Of a stretch of DNA of 38,074 bases, positions 24,236 through 32,792 are shown piece after piece. The notes under the pieces are model-generated. The model was not told where the DNA came from and made no database searches. It was given only the letters and a program-made list of their open reading frames with translations. Numbering within the stretch: position 1 is the first letter of the stretch; the number at the start of each line of letters is the position of its first letter. This DNA comes from Methylosinus sporium (GTDB lineage Bacteria > Pseudomonadota > Alphaproteobacteria > Rhizobiales > Beijerinckiaceae): the NCBI RefSeq assembly GCF_003113265.1, contig NZ_PUIV01000036.1, forward strand, positions 1 through 38,074. The letters run 5' to 3'. Both the position numbers and the translations under genes were made by a program.

Positions 24236-25450
24236 ATGGCCACGGCAAAGAAACCCGAGACGAGCGCCGGACGCCCCATCCCCTCTTTCGGCAATCCCGA
24301 TCTTCCGCCGCAGGGCGCGATCAATGCGCGGAATAAAGCGAGCCTCACCGATCCCGGCCCGCGCAGCGAGCCGCTCGGCGCTCAATTCCCTTCGGCGCAG
24401 TTTCCGCCGCCCACCGACGTCAGCGACATGCCCATGTTCTGGGCGTCGTTCAACAATGCGCCCAAGCGCGTGCAGAACGGCGGCTGGGCGCGGCAGGTCA
24501 CGCAATATGATTTCGCCATCGCCGAGGAGATTTCCGGCGTCGATATGCGGCTGACGGCGGGTGGAATAAGGGAGATGCATTGGCACCTCGCCGCCGAATG
24601 GGGCTATGTCTCCTATGGCTCCTGCCGCGTCACCGTGCTCGACGATCAGGGCCGCGCCTATGTCTCCGATGTGAAGGAGGGGGACATTTGGTATTTCCCC
24701 GCGGGCCAGCCGCATTCATTGCAGGGGCTGGGGCCGGACGGCTGCGAGTTCCTGCTCTGCTTCGACGATGGCAAGGCCACCGAATACAACACCTTGCTCG
24801 TGACCGATTGGATCGCCCACACGCCGCCGGAAATTCTCGCCGCCAATTTCGGCCTGCCGGCCGAGACTTTCGCCAATATACCGCTCAACCAGCTCTATAT
24901 TTTCCAAGGTGAGGTTCCCGGTCCCCTGGCCGCCGATCAAGCCTCTTCGGCGCAAGGGGAGGGAGCGCCGCCCTATCCCTACACATTCTCGCTGAAAGGC
25001 AGCGCCGCCGCCAAAAAGACCAAGGGCGGCGAGGTGCGCGTCGCCGACAGCGACAATTTCAAGGTCTCGTCCACCATAGCGGCGGCGCTGGTCACGCTCG
25101 CGCCGGGCGCGCTGCGCGAGATGCATTGGCACCCCAATGGCGACGAATGGCAATATTGGATCAAAGGCCATGGCCGCATGACGTTGTTCGACGCCGGGCC
25201 CAAGGCGGTGACGCAGGATTTCCACGCCGGCGACATAGGCTATGTGAAGCGCGCCCATGGGCATTACGTGCAGAATGTCGGCGACACGGAGCTGCAGTTT
25301 TTGGAGGTGTTCCGCGCCGCGCATTTCCGCGACGTCTCGCTGGTCGACTGGCTCACCCATACGCCGCCGGCCATGGTCGCCCAGCATTTGAACATAGACG
25401 AGGCGACCATCGCCAAATTCCCGCGCGGCAAGCCCATCGTCATGCCGTGA
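24236..25450 (+). CDS. oxdC: Bicupin oxalate decarboxylase (OxdC family)
   Basis: A 404-aa Mn enzyme converting oxalate to formate and CO2. Two cupin domains each show the ligand set: H115, H117, E121, H160 in the N-terminal half ([16 protein letters not shown]) and H297, H299, E304, H343 in the C-terminal half ([17 protein letters not shown]). The lid region of OxdC (SENST) is T-E-Y-N-T here (182-186), keeping the catalytic Glu183 that separates decarboxylases from oxidases. E357 in FLEVF matches a second functional Glu. A ~25-residue Pro/Gly insertion (~228-250) joins the domains. There is no signal peptide, so it is cytoplasmic. GGAGA precedes the ATG. No formate dehydrogenase is nearby. 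Confidence 0.9.
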   Translation: MATAKKPETSAGRPIPSFGNPDLPPQGAINARNKASLTDPGPRSEPLGAQFPSAQFPPPTDVSDMPMFWASFNNAPKRVQNGGWARQVTQYDFAIAEEISGVDMRLTAGGIREMHWHLAAEWGYVSYGSCRVTVLDDQGRAYVSDVKEGDIWYFPAGQPHSLQGLGPDGCEFLLCFDDGKATEYNTLLVTDWIAHTPPEILAANFGLPAETFANIPLNQLYIFQGEVPGPLAADQASSAQGEGAPPYPYTFSLKGSAAAKKTKGGEVRVADSDNFKVSSTIAAALVTLAPGALREMHWHPNGDEWQYWIKGHGRMTLFDAGPKAVTQDFHAGDIGYVKRAHGHYVQNVGDTELQFLEVFRAAHFRDVSLVDWLTHTPPAMVAQHLNIDEATIAKFPRGKPIVMP

Positions 25451-25542
25451 GGTCGCCGCGAGATCGCAGGTATCATAATACCTATGCGGTCTATCACCGG
25501 GAAATGCTGGCTTTTCGGGCGCTCTCGGGCGCCCGATTCCGT

Positions 25543-25571
25543 TTGACAGGGGCGGCGCGGTCGCTTATCAC
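25543..25571 (+). promoter_or_regulatory. Promoter of rplM-rpsI
   Basis: A perfect -35 TTGACA (25543-25548) and TATCAC (25566-25571) are 17 bases apart. The predicted start near 25578 gives a ~43-base leader that includes a small hairpin CGGGT-GCAG-ACCCG. Confidence 0.75.
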
Positions 25572-25620
25572 GCAGCGATCCCACGGGTGCAGACCCGAGA
25601 AGAACGGAAATAGCTCTCCC

Positions 25621-26100
25621 ATGTTTGGCAAGACCTATTCGGCGAAGCCCGCCGAAGTGCAGAAGAAATGGGTGCTGATCGACGCCAAGGGCCTCGTCGT
25701 CGGCCGCCTCGCCAGCCTCATCGCGCTGCGTCTGCGCGGCAAGCACAAGGCGACCTTCACCCCCCATGTCGACGACGGCGACAACATCATCGTCGTGAAC
25801 GCCGACAAGGTGATCCTCACCGGCCGCAAGCGCGACCAGAAGGTCTACCATCATCACACGGGCTTCCCGGGCGGCATCAAGGAGCGCTCGGCCAAGTTCA
25901 TCATCGAGGGCCGCTTCCCGGAGCGCGTCGTCGAGAAGGCCGTGCAGCGTATGCTGCCGCGCGGCCCGCTCGGCCGCAAGCAGCTCGGCAATCTGCGCGT
26001 CTACAAGGGGCCGGAACATCCGCATGTCGCTCAGACGCCCGAGCCGCTGGACGTCGCCGCCCTCAATCCCAAGAACGCCCGCAACGGCAAGAGCGCATAA
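25621..26100 (+). CDS. rplM: 50S ribosomal protein L13
   Basis: A 159-aa ribosomal protein. It has [28 protein letters not shown], then [34 protein letters not shown] and the basic [28 protein letters not shown]. It is an early-assembly large-subunit protein. Compared with the 142-aa E. coli protein it has an alphaproteobacterial C-terminal extension. It forms the conserved rplM-rpsI pair, with rpsI 3 bases after the TAA stop. Confidence 0.97.
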   Translation: MFGKTYSAKPAEVQKKWVLIDAKGLVVGRLASLIALRLRGKHKATFTPHVDDGDNIIVVNADKVILTGRKRDQKVYHHHTGFPGGIKERSAKFIIEGRFPERVVEKAVQRMLPRGPLGRKQLGNLRVYKGPEHPHVAQTPEPLDVAALNPKNARNGKSA

Positions 26101-26103
26101 CCC

Positions 26104-26586
26104 ATGGCCGAGACCACTCTTTCCTCTCTCTCCGAGCTCAATCAGGCTTCGGTCGCCATTGCGTCCGACGCGCCGAAATATGAGCAGAAGCTCGACAAAT
26201 ACGGCCGCGCCTACGCCACCGGCAAGCGCAAGAACGCCGTCGCCCGCGTGTGGATCAAGCCCGGCACGGGCAAGATCACCGTCAACGGCCGCGACGTCGC
26301 CGTCTATTTCGCGCGTCCGGTGCTGCGCATGATCCTGCAGCAGCCGCTCGGCGTCGCCAATCGCGTCGACCAGTACGATCTCGTCGTCACAGTGGCGGGC
26401 GGCGGCCTTTCCGGCCAGGCCGGCGCCGTGCGTCATGGTCTTGCAAAGGCGCTCACGCATTATGAGCCGGAGCTCCGCACCGCGCTGAAGCGCGAGGGCT
26501 TCTTGACCCGCGACTCGCGCGTGGTCGAGCGTAAGAAATACGGCAAGCGCAAAGCCCGCCGCAGCTTCCAGTTCTCGAAGCGCTGA
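26104..26586 (+). CDS. rpsI: 30S ribosomal protein S9
   Basis: A 160-aa protein. A 30-residue N-terminal extension typical of alphaproteobacteria precedes the S9 core: [25 protein letters not shown], then [21 protein letters not shown] and the C-terminal tail ending [11 protein letters not shown], whose final Lys-Arg reaches the P-site tRNA. It is co-transcribed with rplM, and an intrinsic terminator follows. Confidence 0.97.
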   Translation: MAETTLSSLSELNQASVAIASDAPKYEQKLDKYGRAYATGKRKNAVARVWIKPGTGKITVNGRDVAVYFARPVLRMILQQPLGVANRVDQYDLVVTVAGGGLSGQAGAVRHGLAKALTHYEPELRTALKREGFLTRDSRVVERKKYGKRKARRSFQFSKR

Positions 26587-26613
26587 TTATCTCTCGATCG
26601 GCGATACGACGAC

Positions 26614-26639
26614 AAAGGGCGGCGCGAGCCGCCCTTTTT
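26614..26639 (+). terminator. Intrinsic terminator of rplM-rpsI
   Basis: AAAGGGCGGC (26614-26623) and GCCGCCCTTT (26628-26637) enclose a four-base loop, and the T-run extends to 26639. It lies 28 bases after the rpsI stop. Confidence 0.9.
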
Positions 26640-26670
26640 ATTTGTCTCACGGGAATCGGAACCAAGACCA

Positions 26671-27585
26671 ATGGCGAAAATCTTCATCGACGGCGACAGC
26701 GGCACCACGGGCCTCGAGATCCGCGAGAAGCTCGCGGATGCGAAGAATCTGGAGCTCGTCTCCATCGCGCCGGAGCTGCGCAAGGAGGTCTCCGCCAAGC
26801 GTGACATTCTCGCGCGCGTCGATGTCGCCATTCTCTGCCTGCCGGACGCCGCGGCCAAGGAGACGGTGGCGCTCGCCGATGAATTGGGCGAGGCCGGCCC
26901 GCGCATTCTCGACGCCTCCACTGCGCATCGAGTCGCGCCCGGCTGGACCTATGGTTTTCCCGAGCTCGCGCGCGGCCAGGCGGAGGCGATCCGCAAGGCG
27001 CGGCGCGTCGCCAATCCCGGCTGCTACGCCACGGGCGCGATCGCGCTGCTGCGCCCGCTCGTCGACGCGGGGCTGATCGCCGCGCAGGATGCGCTGACGA
27101 TCAACGCCGTCTCCGGTTATTCCGGCGGCGGCAAGCAGATGATCGAGGCCTATGAGAAGGGCGAGGCGCCGGCCTTCGAGCTGTACGGCCTCACGCTCGA
27201 GCATAAGCATTTGCCGGAGATCGCCGTCTATTCGCGGCTCGCCGCGCCGCCGCTGTTCGTGCCGTCCGTGGGCAATTTCCGGCAGGGAATGCTGGTCTCC
27301 ATTCCGCTCCGGCTCGACGCGCTCGCCGCGCGGCCCCGTGCGGTCGATCTCGAGGCGGCGCTGGCGAGGCACTATGCGGGCGCGACCTATGTGAGAGTCG
27401 TGCCCGCGCCCAAGTCCGGCCGTCTCGATCCGCTCGCATTGAACGGAACCGATGATCTCGAAATCTTCGTCTTCGCCCGCGAGGAGAGCCGCCATGCGCT
27501 GCTCGTCGCGCGGCTCGACAATCTGGGCAAAGGCGCGTCCGGCGCCGCCGTGCAGAATCTGGCGCTGATGCTGTCGGAGGCGTGA
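26671..27585 (+). CDS. argC: N-acetyl-gamma-glutamyl-phosphate reductase, type 2
   Basis: A 304-aa NADPH-dependent reductase for the third step of arginine biosynthesis. IFIDGDSGTTGLEIREKL is the type-2 ArgC N-terminal cofactor motif, Cys118 in VANPGCYATG is the acyl-enzyme nucleophile, and AVSGYSGGGKQMIEAYE with EHKHLPEI is the substrate domain. The short length (versus ~340 aa in type 1) fits type 2, common in alphaproteobacteria. It follows rpsI, as in many relatives, but an intervening terminator suggests separate transcription. Confidence 0.95.
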   Translation: MAKIFIDGDSGTTGLEIREKLADAKNLELVSIAPELRKEVSAKRDILARVDVAILCLPDAAAKETVALADELGEAGPRILDASTAHRVAPGWTYGFPELARGQAEAIRKARRVANPGCYATGAIALLRPLVDAGLIAAQDALTINAVSGYSGGGKQMIEAYEKGEAPAFELYGLTLEHKHLPEIAVYSRLAAPPLFVPSVGNFRQGMLVSIPLRLDALAARPRAVDLEAALARHYAGATYVRVVPAPKSGRLDPLALNGTDDLEIFVFAREESRHALLVARLDNLGKGASGAAVQNLALMLSEA

Positions 27586-27593
27586 GCTGACCT

Positions 27594-27629
27594 CATTCGA
27601 CCGCGCCGGGCGATAGGCGCGGTTTGAAT
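27594..27629. terminator. Bidirectional hairpin between argC and ctaA
   Basis: ACCGCGCC (27600-27607) pairs with GGCGCGGT (27616-27623). The stem is extended outside by CATTC/GAATG. It sits between the convergent genes ending at 27585 and 27638. Confidence 0.65.
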
Positions 27630-27637
27630 GTTCGACG

Positions 27638-28738
27638 TCAGTCGTCGTCTGCCGGGGCCTCGGCCGTGTGCAGGCGACGCGCATGAACCGTCGCCACTGC
27701 CAGCACGCCCATCGCCAGCGCTTGATGCGCTAGGCCGGCCCAGAGCGGCACGACGAGCAGAAGCGTCGCAACGCCGAGCGCGACTTGCGCGCTCACATGG
27801 CCGAACAAGAGCCCGGCGCCGCGCGCGGCGCGTCCGCCCGCCGCGGCGGAGGCGTCGATGAAGTGAAACAGCGACAGCGCGAGAATGACATAAGCGATCA
27901 TGCGATGATCGAATTGCACCAGCGCGACATTGTCGACGAGATTGCTCCACCAGGGCGAGAGCCGCAGCAGCTCTTCCGACGGCGGAATGAAATGATCGTC
28001 CATCAGCGGCCAAGTGTTATAGGCGTAGCCGGCGCGCAGCCCCGCGACCAGCGCGCCCGCGCCGATCTGCAAAAACACGAGAATGAGCAGCAGAGTCGCG
28101 AAAAATGAGAGCCGCCGACGCCCGCTCGCGACGATGATGCGCGTCCCATAGCCGAGCCCGCCCGCCACCCACAGACAGGCGGAGAAGATGAAGGCGGCGA
28201 GCAGCAGATGAATGGCGAGGCGCTCCTGCGCCACCTCGACGCGATCGACGAGGCCGGAGGACACCATCCACCAGCCGACGCCGCCCTGCAGCGCGCCGAG
28301 CGCCAAAATGCCGATGAGCTTCGGCTTCACGCTTTTCGGCAGGCGTCCGCGCAGCCAGAACCAGGCCAGCGGAACGGCGAAAGCGAAGCCGATGATGCGG
28401 CCGAGCAGACGATGGCTCCACTCCCAGGCGAAGATCGTCTTGAATTGCGCGAGGTCCATGTTCGGGAACATCTCGCGATACTGCGGGATCTGCTTGTAAT
28501 CCTCGAAGGCGGCTGACCATTGTGCCTCCGAGAGCGGAGGAAGAACGCCCGTTATCGGCTTCCATTGCGTGATGGAGAGGCCCGATTCGGTGAGCCGCGT
28601 CGCGCCGCCCACCACCACCATGGCGAAGACCAGCGCTGCGATGATCAGCAGCCATAGGCGGACGTCGGTCGCGCTCTCCTCGCTCGGCGGCGCGACGATG
28701 GCGGGCGTAGGAGCGGGAAATTGGATCCAGTCGGTCAT
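27638..28738 (-). CDS. ctaA: Heme A synthase (CtaA/COX15)
   Basis: A 366-aa inner-membrane enzyme that oxidises the C8 methyl of heme O to heme A for aa3-type cytochrome oxidase. Type-2 (COX15-like) features: [24 protein letters not shown] on the first segment, [27 protein letters not shown] and LAHQALA, which supply the four heme-ligating His. About eight transmembrane helices are visible. The start MTDWIQFP at 28738 is preceded by GGAG; an upstream in-frame ATG adds 26 residues of non-family sequence. It stands alone, without ctaB or oxidase genes nearby. Confidence 0.95.
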   Translation of the reverse strand: MTDWIQFPAPTPAIVAPPSEESATDVRLWLLIIAALVFAMVVVGGATRLTESGLSITQWKPITGVLPPLSEAQWSAAFEDYKQIPQYREMFPNMDLAQFKTIFAWEWSHRLLGRIIGFAFAVPLAWFWLRGRLPKSVKPKLIGILALGALQGGVGWWMVSSGLVDRVEVAQERLAIHLLLAAFIFSACLWVAGGLGYGTRIIVASGRRRLSFFATLLLILVFLQIGAGALVAGLRAGYAYNTWPLMDDHFIPPSEELLRLSPWWSNLVDNVALVQFDHRMIAYVILALSLFHFIDASAAAGGRAARGAGLLFGHVSAQVALGVATLLLVVPLWAGLAHQALAMGVLAVATVHARRLHTAEAPADDD

Positions 28739-28926
28739 GGGCGAGGCTCCATGGGCGCGGCTCGAGGCGAGCGGCTCTGGCGCGCCAATTAAGGGGAGCC
28801 GCGCGCCCTTGTCCACGGGCCTGCGGCGCCCAAACGACGGCCGGCGAAAATTTCCGGCTGAAAAACGCCACGCCAGAGAGGAAAATAGAAGCGCGCGAAT
28901 CGTCGCGCGGGCAGGGAGCGGAGATT

Positions 28927-29541
28927 TTGACCGGCAAGACCGACGGCGCCTTTCGCACGATCGGCGAGGTCGCAGAGAGCCTCGACCTTCCGCCCCATGT
29001 GCTGCGCTTTTGGGAGACGCGCTTTTCCGAGATCGAGCCGGTCAAGCGCGCCGGCGGGCGGCGCTATTACCGGCCGCGCGACGTCGAGCTGGTCGCCGCG
29101 ATCCGCCATCTGCTCTATGGCCGCGGCTATACGATCAAAGGCGTGCAGCGCCTGCTGCGCGAGCAGGGCGTGCGCGCCGTGATCGAGAGCGCCCGCGGCT
29201 CCGGCGCCGGGCGCGCCGAGCGCGAGCCCGATTTCGAGGAGCGTCCGGATCCGTCGCTCTTCGCTTTCGCCGAATCCTCGGCGCGGTCGGAGCCGACGCC
29301 CGAAATCCATGATCCGGAAATTCACGAGCGGGAAATTCACGGTGCGGCGGAAGCGCGGGGAGCGTCGACCTCTCTGGTCGCGCTCGCGCCGCGCGAGCCG
29401 TCGCCCGTGCTGACGCTGCCGGCCGTTCGCATCGCGGAAATGCCGGTCGGCGGCTTGCGGCCGCAGGACGAGCGGCTATTGCGGCAGGCTCTGGCCGATC
29501 TCGCCGAATGCCGCCGCATGTTGGAGCTGACGCGGCGGTGA
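28927..29541 (+). CDS. MerR-family transcriptional regulator
   Basis: A 204-aa regulator. Residues ~9-80 are a MerR winged helix: [25 protein letters not shown], then [43 protein letters not shown]. There are no effector-binding cysteines after the domain, so metal sensing is unlikely. The middle (~125-140) holds a threefold repeat [15 protein letters not shown] encoded by three 15-bp units, and the end is a helical [25 protein letters not shown], probably for dimerisation. The start is TTG at 28927 with GGAG five bases before it. This is a common alphaproteobacterial orphan regulator; targets are unknown. Confidence 0.85.
   Translation: MTGKTDGAFRTIGEVAESLDLPPHVLRFWETRFSEIEPVKRAGGRRYYRPRDVELVAAIRHLLYGRGYTIKGVQRLLREQGVRAVIESARGSGAGRAEREPDFEERPDPSLFAFAESSARSEPTPEIHDPEIHEREIHGAAEARGASTSLVALAPREPSPVLTLPAVRIAEMPVGGLRPQDERLLRQALADLAECRRMLELTRR
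29302..29346 (+). repeat. Three 15-bp tandem repeats inside the MerR gene
   Basis: Units beginning GAAATCCATGATCCG, GAAATTCACGAGCGG and GAAATTCACGGTGCG start at 29302, 29317 and 29332. They keep the frame and encode [15 protein letters not shown], so the disordered linker seems to have grown by slippage. Confidence 0.65.
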
Positions 29542-29580
29542 ATGGCGGTGAATTCCTCGCCTCTTCTGCGCGGTCATGCG

Positions 29581-29609
29581 TTGCCAGCGGCTTCGCCGGC
29601 CTCTATAAG
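29581..29609 (+). promoter_or_regulatory. Promoter of tRNA-Pro
   Basis: TTGCCA (29581-29586) and TATAAG (29604-29609) are 17 bases apart, predicting a start near 29616, three bases before the tRNA. Confidence 0.7.
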
Positions 29610-29618
29610 GGCGGCCAT

Positions 29619-29696
29619 CGGAGTGTAGCGCAGCCCGGTTAGCGCACTTGTCTGGGGGACAAGGGGTCGTGGGTTCGAATCCCGCCACTCCGACCA
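29619..29696 (+). tRNA. tRNA-Pro, anticodon GGG
   Basis: A complete cloverleaf. The acceptor stem CGGAGTG/CACTCCG is followed by discriminator A and an encoded CCA (29694-29696). The anticodon stem CTTGT/ACAAG closes the loop CTGGGGG, giving anticodon GGG, which reads CCC and CCU. The T-arm has GGGTTCGAATCCC. tRNA genes are frequent integration sites, and the GAF-protein pair begins 237 bases downstream, but I see no duplicate of the tRNA 3' end. Confidence 0.95.
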
Positions 29697-29932
29697 TTTA
29701 ACTATAAGATTTCGATGTTGCTACCGCTCGTTTCAGAGCTGCGACGCTTCGGGTCGTCGCTCGCCGAGGAACGCGTCGGCGGATGGCCGGCCACTCGCTC
29801 CCGCGCGACGCTGGAATCTGTATCGAAGCGCCTTCGCTCGGGCGTCGAACAGCGGCGGATGCTTGCATTCGGCTTCGCTCACGCTACTCTTCCGCGCGTT
29901 GGGCGAGCAGTCATATTCTCGAAAGCCGTTTT

Positions 29933-30901
29933 ATGACGTCGAATATTGCGGATCACCGAAAATGGCTCAAAGAGCGGACCATCGGCAGCCTCACGAGATT
30001 TTCGAAGTGGCGCAAAGGCATAAAGATCGGTCTCGTGATCGGCGGCGGCTTCATCGCGGCCATAATGGGGGCCTCGGCCAATCTCGTCGAAGCCGACCAC
30101 AAATGGCTCTTGTATAGTTTTCAGATATTCGGCGGCGTTTTGGTTCTCGTCGGCGGCGGCGTGCTGGAAATCGTCGACGAAGGCGCGGCCGATGCGATAG
30201 AGCGCGCCGACGCGCTCGCCGATCTCGTCGATGAGAGAGATCGGCAGATCGCCGATCTCGGTGTCGATTTCGAGTGGTTTACGCGACTCTATTCGACGGC
30301 CGCCGCGCTGCGTGAGGTCGTGGAAGGCGTCCTCGTCGCCGGCGCCGGAGACGAAGACGAGCAGCGCCGACGATTCGGCATGATGCTGGACATCGTCGTA
30401 TCCGAAAAGGACATCCTCTTCGGAATGAACGCCGATCGTTGGAACTTCGCGATCTATATCTATTCTTTTCAAAGAGAGCTTCTGCAATGCGTCGTCTGCC
30501 GCAGGCCGATGCGCGTCGAGGAGATGGCCCCGCATCGATCCTGGAAGCCGGGTGAGGGGCATGTCGGAATAGCTTTTCAGACGCGTCGAGAAATCGTCGC
30601 CGGCGATACGTCGGGGCCGGAGGCGAGGGCCTTGTTCGACGGTCCGGACCCGAATCGGCGCGAGGAAGACCTCGCGAGATATCGCTCGATCGCTTCCATT
30701 CCCATCGGGGCGAGCGCGGATGAAATCATCGGGGTCGTCGTCGCGACCAGCGATGTGCCCGGCCGGTTCTGGATTCGGCGAGGTGAGGACGAGCGGGCGA
30801 GCGATCCGGTCGAGCCGTTGCGGATTCTCGCGAACGCCCTTGCCATGGTCGCGAAAATTGCCGATCTTCAATGCGAGCGAACAGAGGCGATCGAGTCATG
30901 A
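29933..30901 (+). CDS. Two-TM, coiled-coil, GAF-like domain protein
   Basis: A 322-aa protein I cannot assign to a named family. A basic N terminus precedes two membrane helices (~30-50 IKIGLVIGGGFIAAIMGASA and ~60-80), an acidic coiled coil (~83-112, DEGAADAIERADALADLVDERDRQIADL) and a C-terminal GAF-like domain (~150-310; GHVGIAFQTR, ARYRSIASIPIG, EIIGVVVATSD). C186-x2-C189 lies at the start of the GAF part. The hydrophobic pair plus coiled coil recalls 2TM effector modules tied to small-molecule signalling, but the match is architectural. The ATG at 29933 has no strong ribosome binding site. The next gene overlaps by ATGA. Confidence 0.7.
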   Translation: MTSNIADHRKWLKERTIGSLTRFSKWRKGIKIGLVIGGGFIAAIMGASANLVEADHKWLLYSFQIFGGVLVLVGGGVLEIVDEGAADAIERADALADLVDERDRQIADLGVDFEWFTRLYSTAAALREVVEGVLVAGAGDEDEQRRRFGMMLDIVVSEKDILFGMNADRWNFAIYIYSFQRELLQCVVCRRPMRVEEMAPHRSWKPGEGHVGIAFQTRREIVAGDTSGPEARALFDGPDPNRREEDLARYRSIASIPIGASADEIIGVVVATSDVPGRFWIRRGEDERASDPVEPLRILANALAMVAKIADLQCERTEAIES

Positions 30902-31110
30902 AGAAACCATTGGCTCAGAATTGGCCAAAGCCGGACCTGGAAACACTCGACCGGGAAATCGGGAGCAGGATGCATCGGCTTTCGGCCGGCCGGGCGAGCG
31001 CGCAGGACGCCAGCGAGGCGAGCAAGCTCATTCGTGACCGCGCCGACTTCATGATGCCCGGGATTTTCCAGCGATTGAGCACAGGCGGACAGAAAAAGAA
31101 GGCGGGCTGA
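30898..31110 (+). CDS. Small protein coupled to the 2TM-GAF gene
   Basis: A 70-aa soluble basic protein without signal peptide or cysteine: MKKPLAQNWPKPDLETLDRE, then a Ser/Ala-rich helix (SAGRASAQDASEASKLIRDRADFMMPGIFQRL) and a Lys-rich end. I do not recognise it. Its ATG overlaps the TGA stop of the 2TM-GAF gene (ATGA), so the two are made together and may form a complex. It may be a regulator or partner of the membrane protein; this is inferred from coupling alone. Confidence 0.65.
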   Translation: MKKPLAQNWPKPDLETLDREIGSRMHRLSAGRASAQDASEASKLIRDRADFMMPGIFQRLSTGGQKKKAG

Positions 31111-31208
31111 AAAGGCGCTGGGCGGCTCGGCGGCTGCGCCAGGGTTGATTATCTCCCGCCGCGCGCGAGTTCGTTACGGTCGTTAACCGTGGACGAAAGG
31201 CGCAGCCC

Positions 31209-31520
31209 ATGTCGGAGACGCTCATCAATCTCATTATCCAGCTCTTCGCCGGCGCGGCCGGCGGCTCAGGCGTCGCCAAGGCCAATAAGAATTTCGATCT
31301 CGGCCCCATCGCCAACGCCATTGTCGGCGCGCTCGGCGGCGCGGGCGGCGGCTCCATACTCACCTCACTCGTTCCGGCGCTGGCCGGCGCGGCGGGCAAT
31401 GGCGGCTTCGATATCGCCGTCTTCGCCGGACAGCTCGTCGGCGGCGGCGTGTCGGGTGCGATCGTCACCGCCATCGTCGGCCTCATCCGCAACGCTCTCG
31501 TTCAGAAGCAGCGGGCGTGA
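31209..31520 (+). CDS. Glycine-zipper membrane protein of unknown function
   Basis: A 103-aa Gly/Ala-rich hydrophobic protein. It has an amphipathic start (ETLINLIIQLFAGAAGGSG), then IANAIVGALGGAGGGSILTSLVPALAGAAG and QLVGGGVSGAIVTAIVGLIRN, with GxxxG spacing able to pack membrane helices. There is no clear cleaved signal. AAAGG lies 8 bases before the ATG. It is isolated: a 9-bp hairpin follows before mrp. Function unknown. Confidence 0.72.
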   Translation: MSETLINLIIQLFAGAAGGSGVAKANKNFDLGPIANAIVGALGGAGGGSILTSLVPALAGAAGNGGFDIAVFAGQLVGGGVSGAIVTAIVGLIRNALVQKQRA

Positions 31521-31592
31521 CGCCGCTTCGCGCGGACCCGTAGACGCATCGGCCGAATATCGGCATACCGATTGCGTAGAACGCTTCCAAAA

Positions 31593-31615
31593 GACGCCCT
31601 CCTCGCGAGGGCGTC
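31593..31615. terminator. Hairpin between the glycine-zipper gene and mrp
   Basis: GACGCCCTC (31593-31601) pairs perfectly with GAGGGCGTC (31607-31615) around five bases. No T-run follows on the plus strand, so it may instead sit in the mrp leader, 31 bases before its GTG. Confidence 0.45.
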
Positions 31616-31646
31616 GGATGCGGGTTCGTGCGAAAGGGCGAAGACA

Positions 31647-32738
31647 GTGGCCGATGAAGCATCAGTCTTGAAAGCGCTGGAGAGCGTCGCCGGTCCAGAC
31701 GGCAAATCGATTGTCGCGGCCGGCCTCGTCAGCGGAGTCAATGTGTCGGGGGCCAAGGCCTTCGTCTCGCTCACCGGCGATCCGGCGCGGGCCAAGGAGC
31801 TCGAGGTTCTGCGCGTCGCCGTCGAGGGCGCCGTGAAGACCGTGCCGGGGATAGAGTCGGCGATCGTGACGCTGACCGCCGAGCGGGCGCCGGCGCCCGC
31901 CGCTCCGCCTCCGGGTCAGGCGCCGCAGCGCAAGACGATCGCCGCGATCGAGAAGATCAAATATATCGTGGCCGTTTCCTCGGGCAAAGGCGGCGTCGGA
32001 AAATCGACAACCTCCGCCAATCTGGCGCTCGGCCTCGCGGCGCAGGGCTGGCGCGTCGGCCTTCTGGACGCCGATATCTACGGCCCCTCGGCGCCGCGGC
32101 TGTTCGGCCTCAAGGGCCAGCCGGAAGTCGTCGGCAACAAGATGATTCCGCTCGAGGCCTATGGGCTCAAGATCATGTCCATAGGCTTTCTCGTCGAGGA
32201 GGACGTGCCCATGGTCTGGCGCGGGCCGATGGTGGCGCAGGCGCTCGGCCAGATGCTCGGCGAGGTCGCCTGGGGCGAGCTGGACGCGCTCGTCGTCGAC
32301 ATGCCGCCCGGCACCGGCGACGCGCAGCTGACCATGGCGCAGCAAGTGCCGCTCGCCGGCGCGGTCGTGGTCTCGACGCCGCAGGATCTGGCGCTGATCG
32401 ACGCGCGCCGCGGCGTGGCCATGTTCCAGAAGGTCTCGACGCCCATTCTCGGCATCATCGAGAATATGAGCTATTTCCTCTGCCCGCATTGCGGCGGCCG
32501 CACCGACATCTTCTCGCATGGCGGAGCGCGGCAGGACGCCGAGGCGCTGGGCGTGCCTTTCCTCGGCGAGGTGCCGCTCGATCTCGCCATCCGGCAGACC
32601 TCGGACGCCGGCACGCCGGTCGTGGCCTCCGCGCCGGACGGGCCCCATGCGGCGATCTACAAGGAACTCGCCGCCAAGGTGAAGAATTTGCTGGAGACGC
32701 AGTCGCGTCGCGCGCCGCCGAAAATCGTCGTCGGCTGA
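31647..32738 (+). CDS. apbC: Mrp/ApbC Fe-S cluster carrier ATPase
   Basis: A 363-aa Fe-S carrier. Residues 1-~75 are a DUF59/MIP18-like domain, then a Pro/Ala linker (81-93) and the P-loop ATPase: VSSGKGGVGKSTTSANLALGLA (Walker A 113-120), LLDADIYGPSAPRLFG and VVDMPPGTGD (Walker B). The bridging [4Fe-4S] site is C279-P-H-C282. It hands clusters to apo-proteins; the same window encodes ThiC, a [4Fe-4S] radical SAM enzyme, as a plausible client (in Salmonella apbC mutants are thiamine auxotrophs). The GTG start at 31647 is preceded by AAGGG and begins the DUF59 domain; an upstream extension has no homology. Confidence 0.93.
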   Translation: MADEASVLKALESVAGPDGKSIVAAGLVSGVNVSGAKAFVSLTGDPARAKELEVLRVAVEGAVKTVPGIESAIVTLTAERAPAPAAPPPGQAPQRKTIAAIEKIKYIVAVSSGKGGVGKSTTSANLALGLAAQGWRVGLLDADIYGPSAPRLFGLKGQPEVVGNKMIPLEAYGLKIMSIGFLVEEDVPMVWRGPMVAQALGQMLGEVAWGELDALVVDMPPGTGDAQLTMAQQVPLAGAVVVSTPQDLALIDARRGVAMFQKVSTPILGIIENMSYFLCPHCGGRTDIFSHGGARQDAEALGVPFLGEVPLDLAIRQTSDAGTPVVASAPDGPHAAIYKELAAKVKNLLETQSRRAPPKIVVG

Positions 32739-32750
32739 TCGCCCGAACAG

Positions 32751-32779
32751 AGGCTCCGTCCGCTGAGGCGGCGGAGCCT
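32751..32779. terminator. Hairpin between convergent apbC and fadL-like genes
   Basis: AGGCTCCG (32751-32758) pairs with CGGAGCCT (32772-32779), with an inner CCGC-TGAG-GCGG stem. It is bidirectional in position; no T-run. Confidence 0.6.
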
Positions 32780-32792
32780 CGCGAGCCCCCTG

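Noticed and set aside
29476-29697. A minus-strand open frame beginning MVGVAGFEPTTPCPP
   Set aside because: This is the well-known spurious translation across the reverse complement of a tRNA gene (here tRNA-Pro).
29715-29936. A 73-codon plus-strand open frame between tRNA-Pro and the 2TM-GAF gene
   Set aside because: No ribosome binding site, Arg-rich shadow-like composition, and it runs into the next gene in another frame.
29619-31520. Integrated element using tRNA-Pro as attachment site
   Set aside because: No integrase, no transposase and no second copy of the tRNA 3' end were found in the window, so an island boundary cannot be supported.
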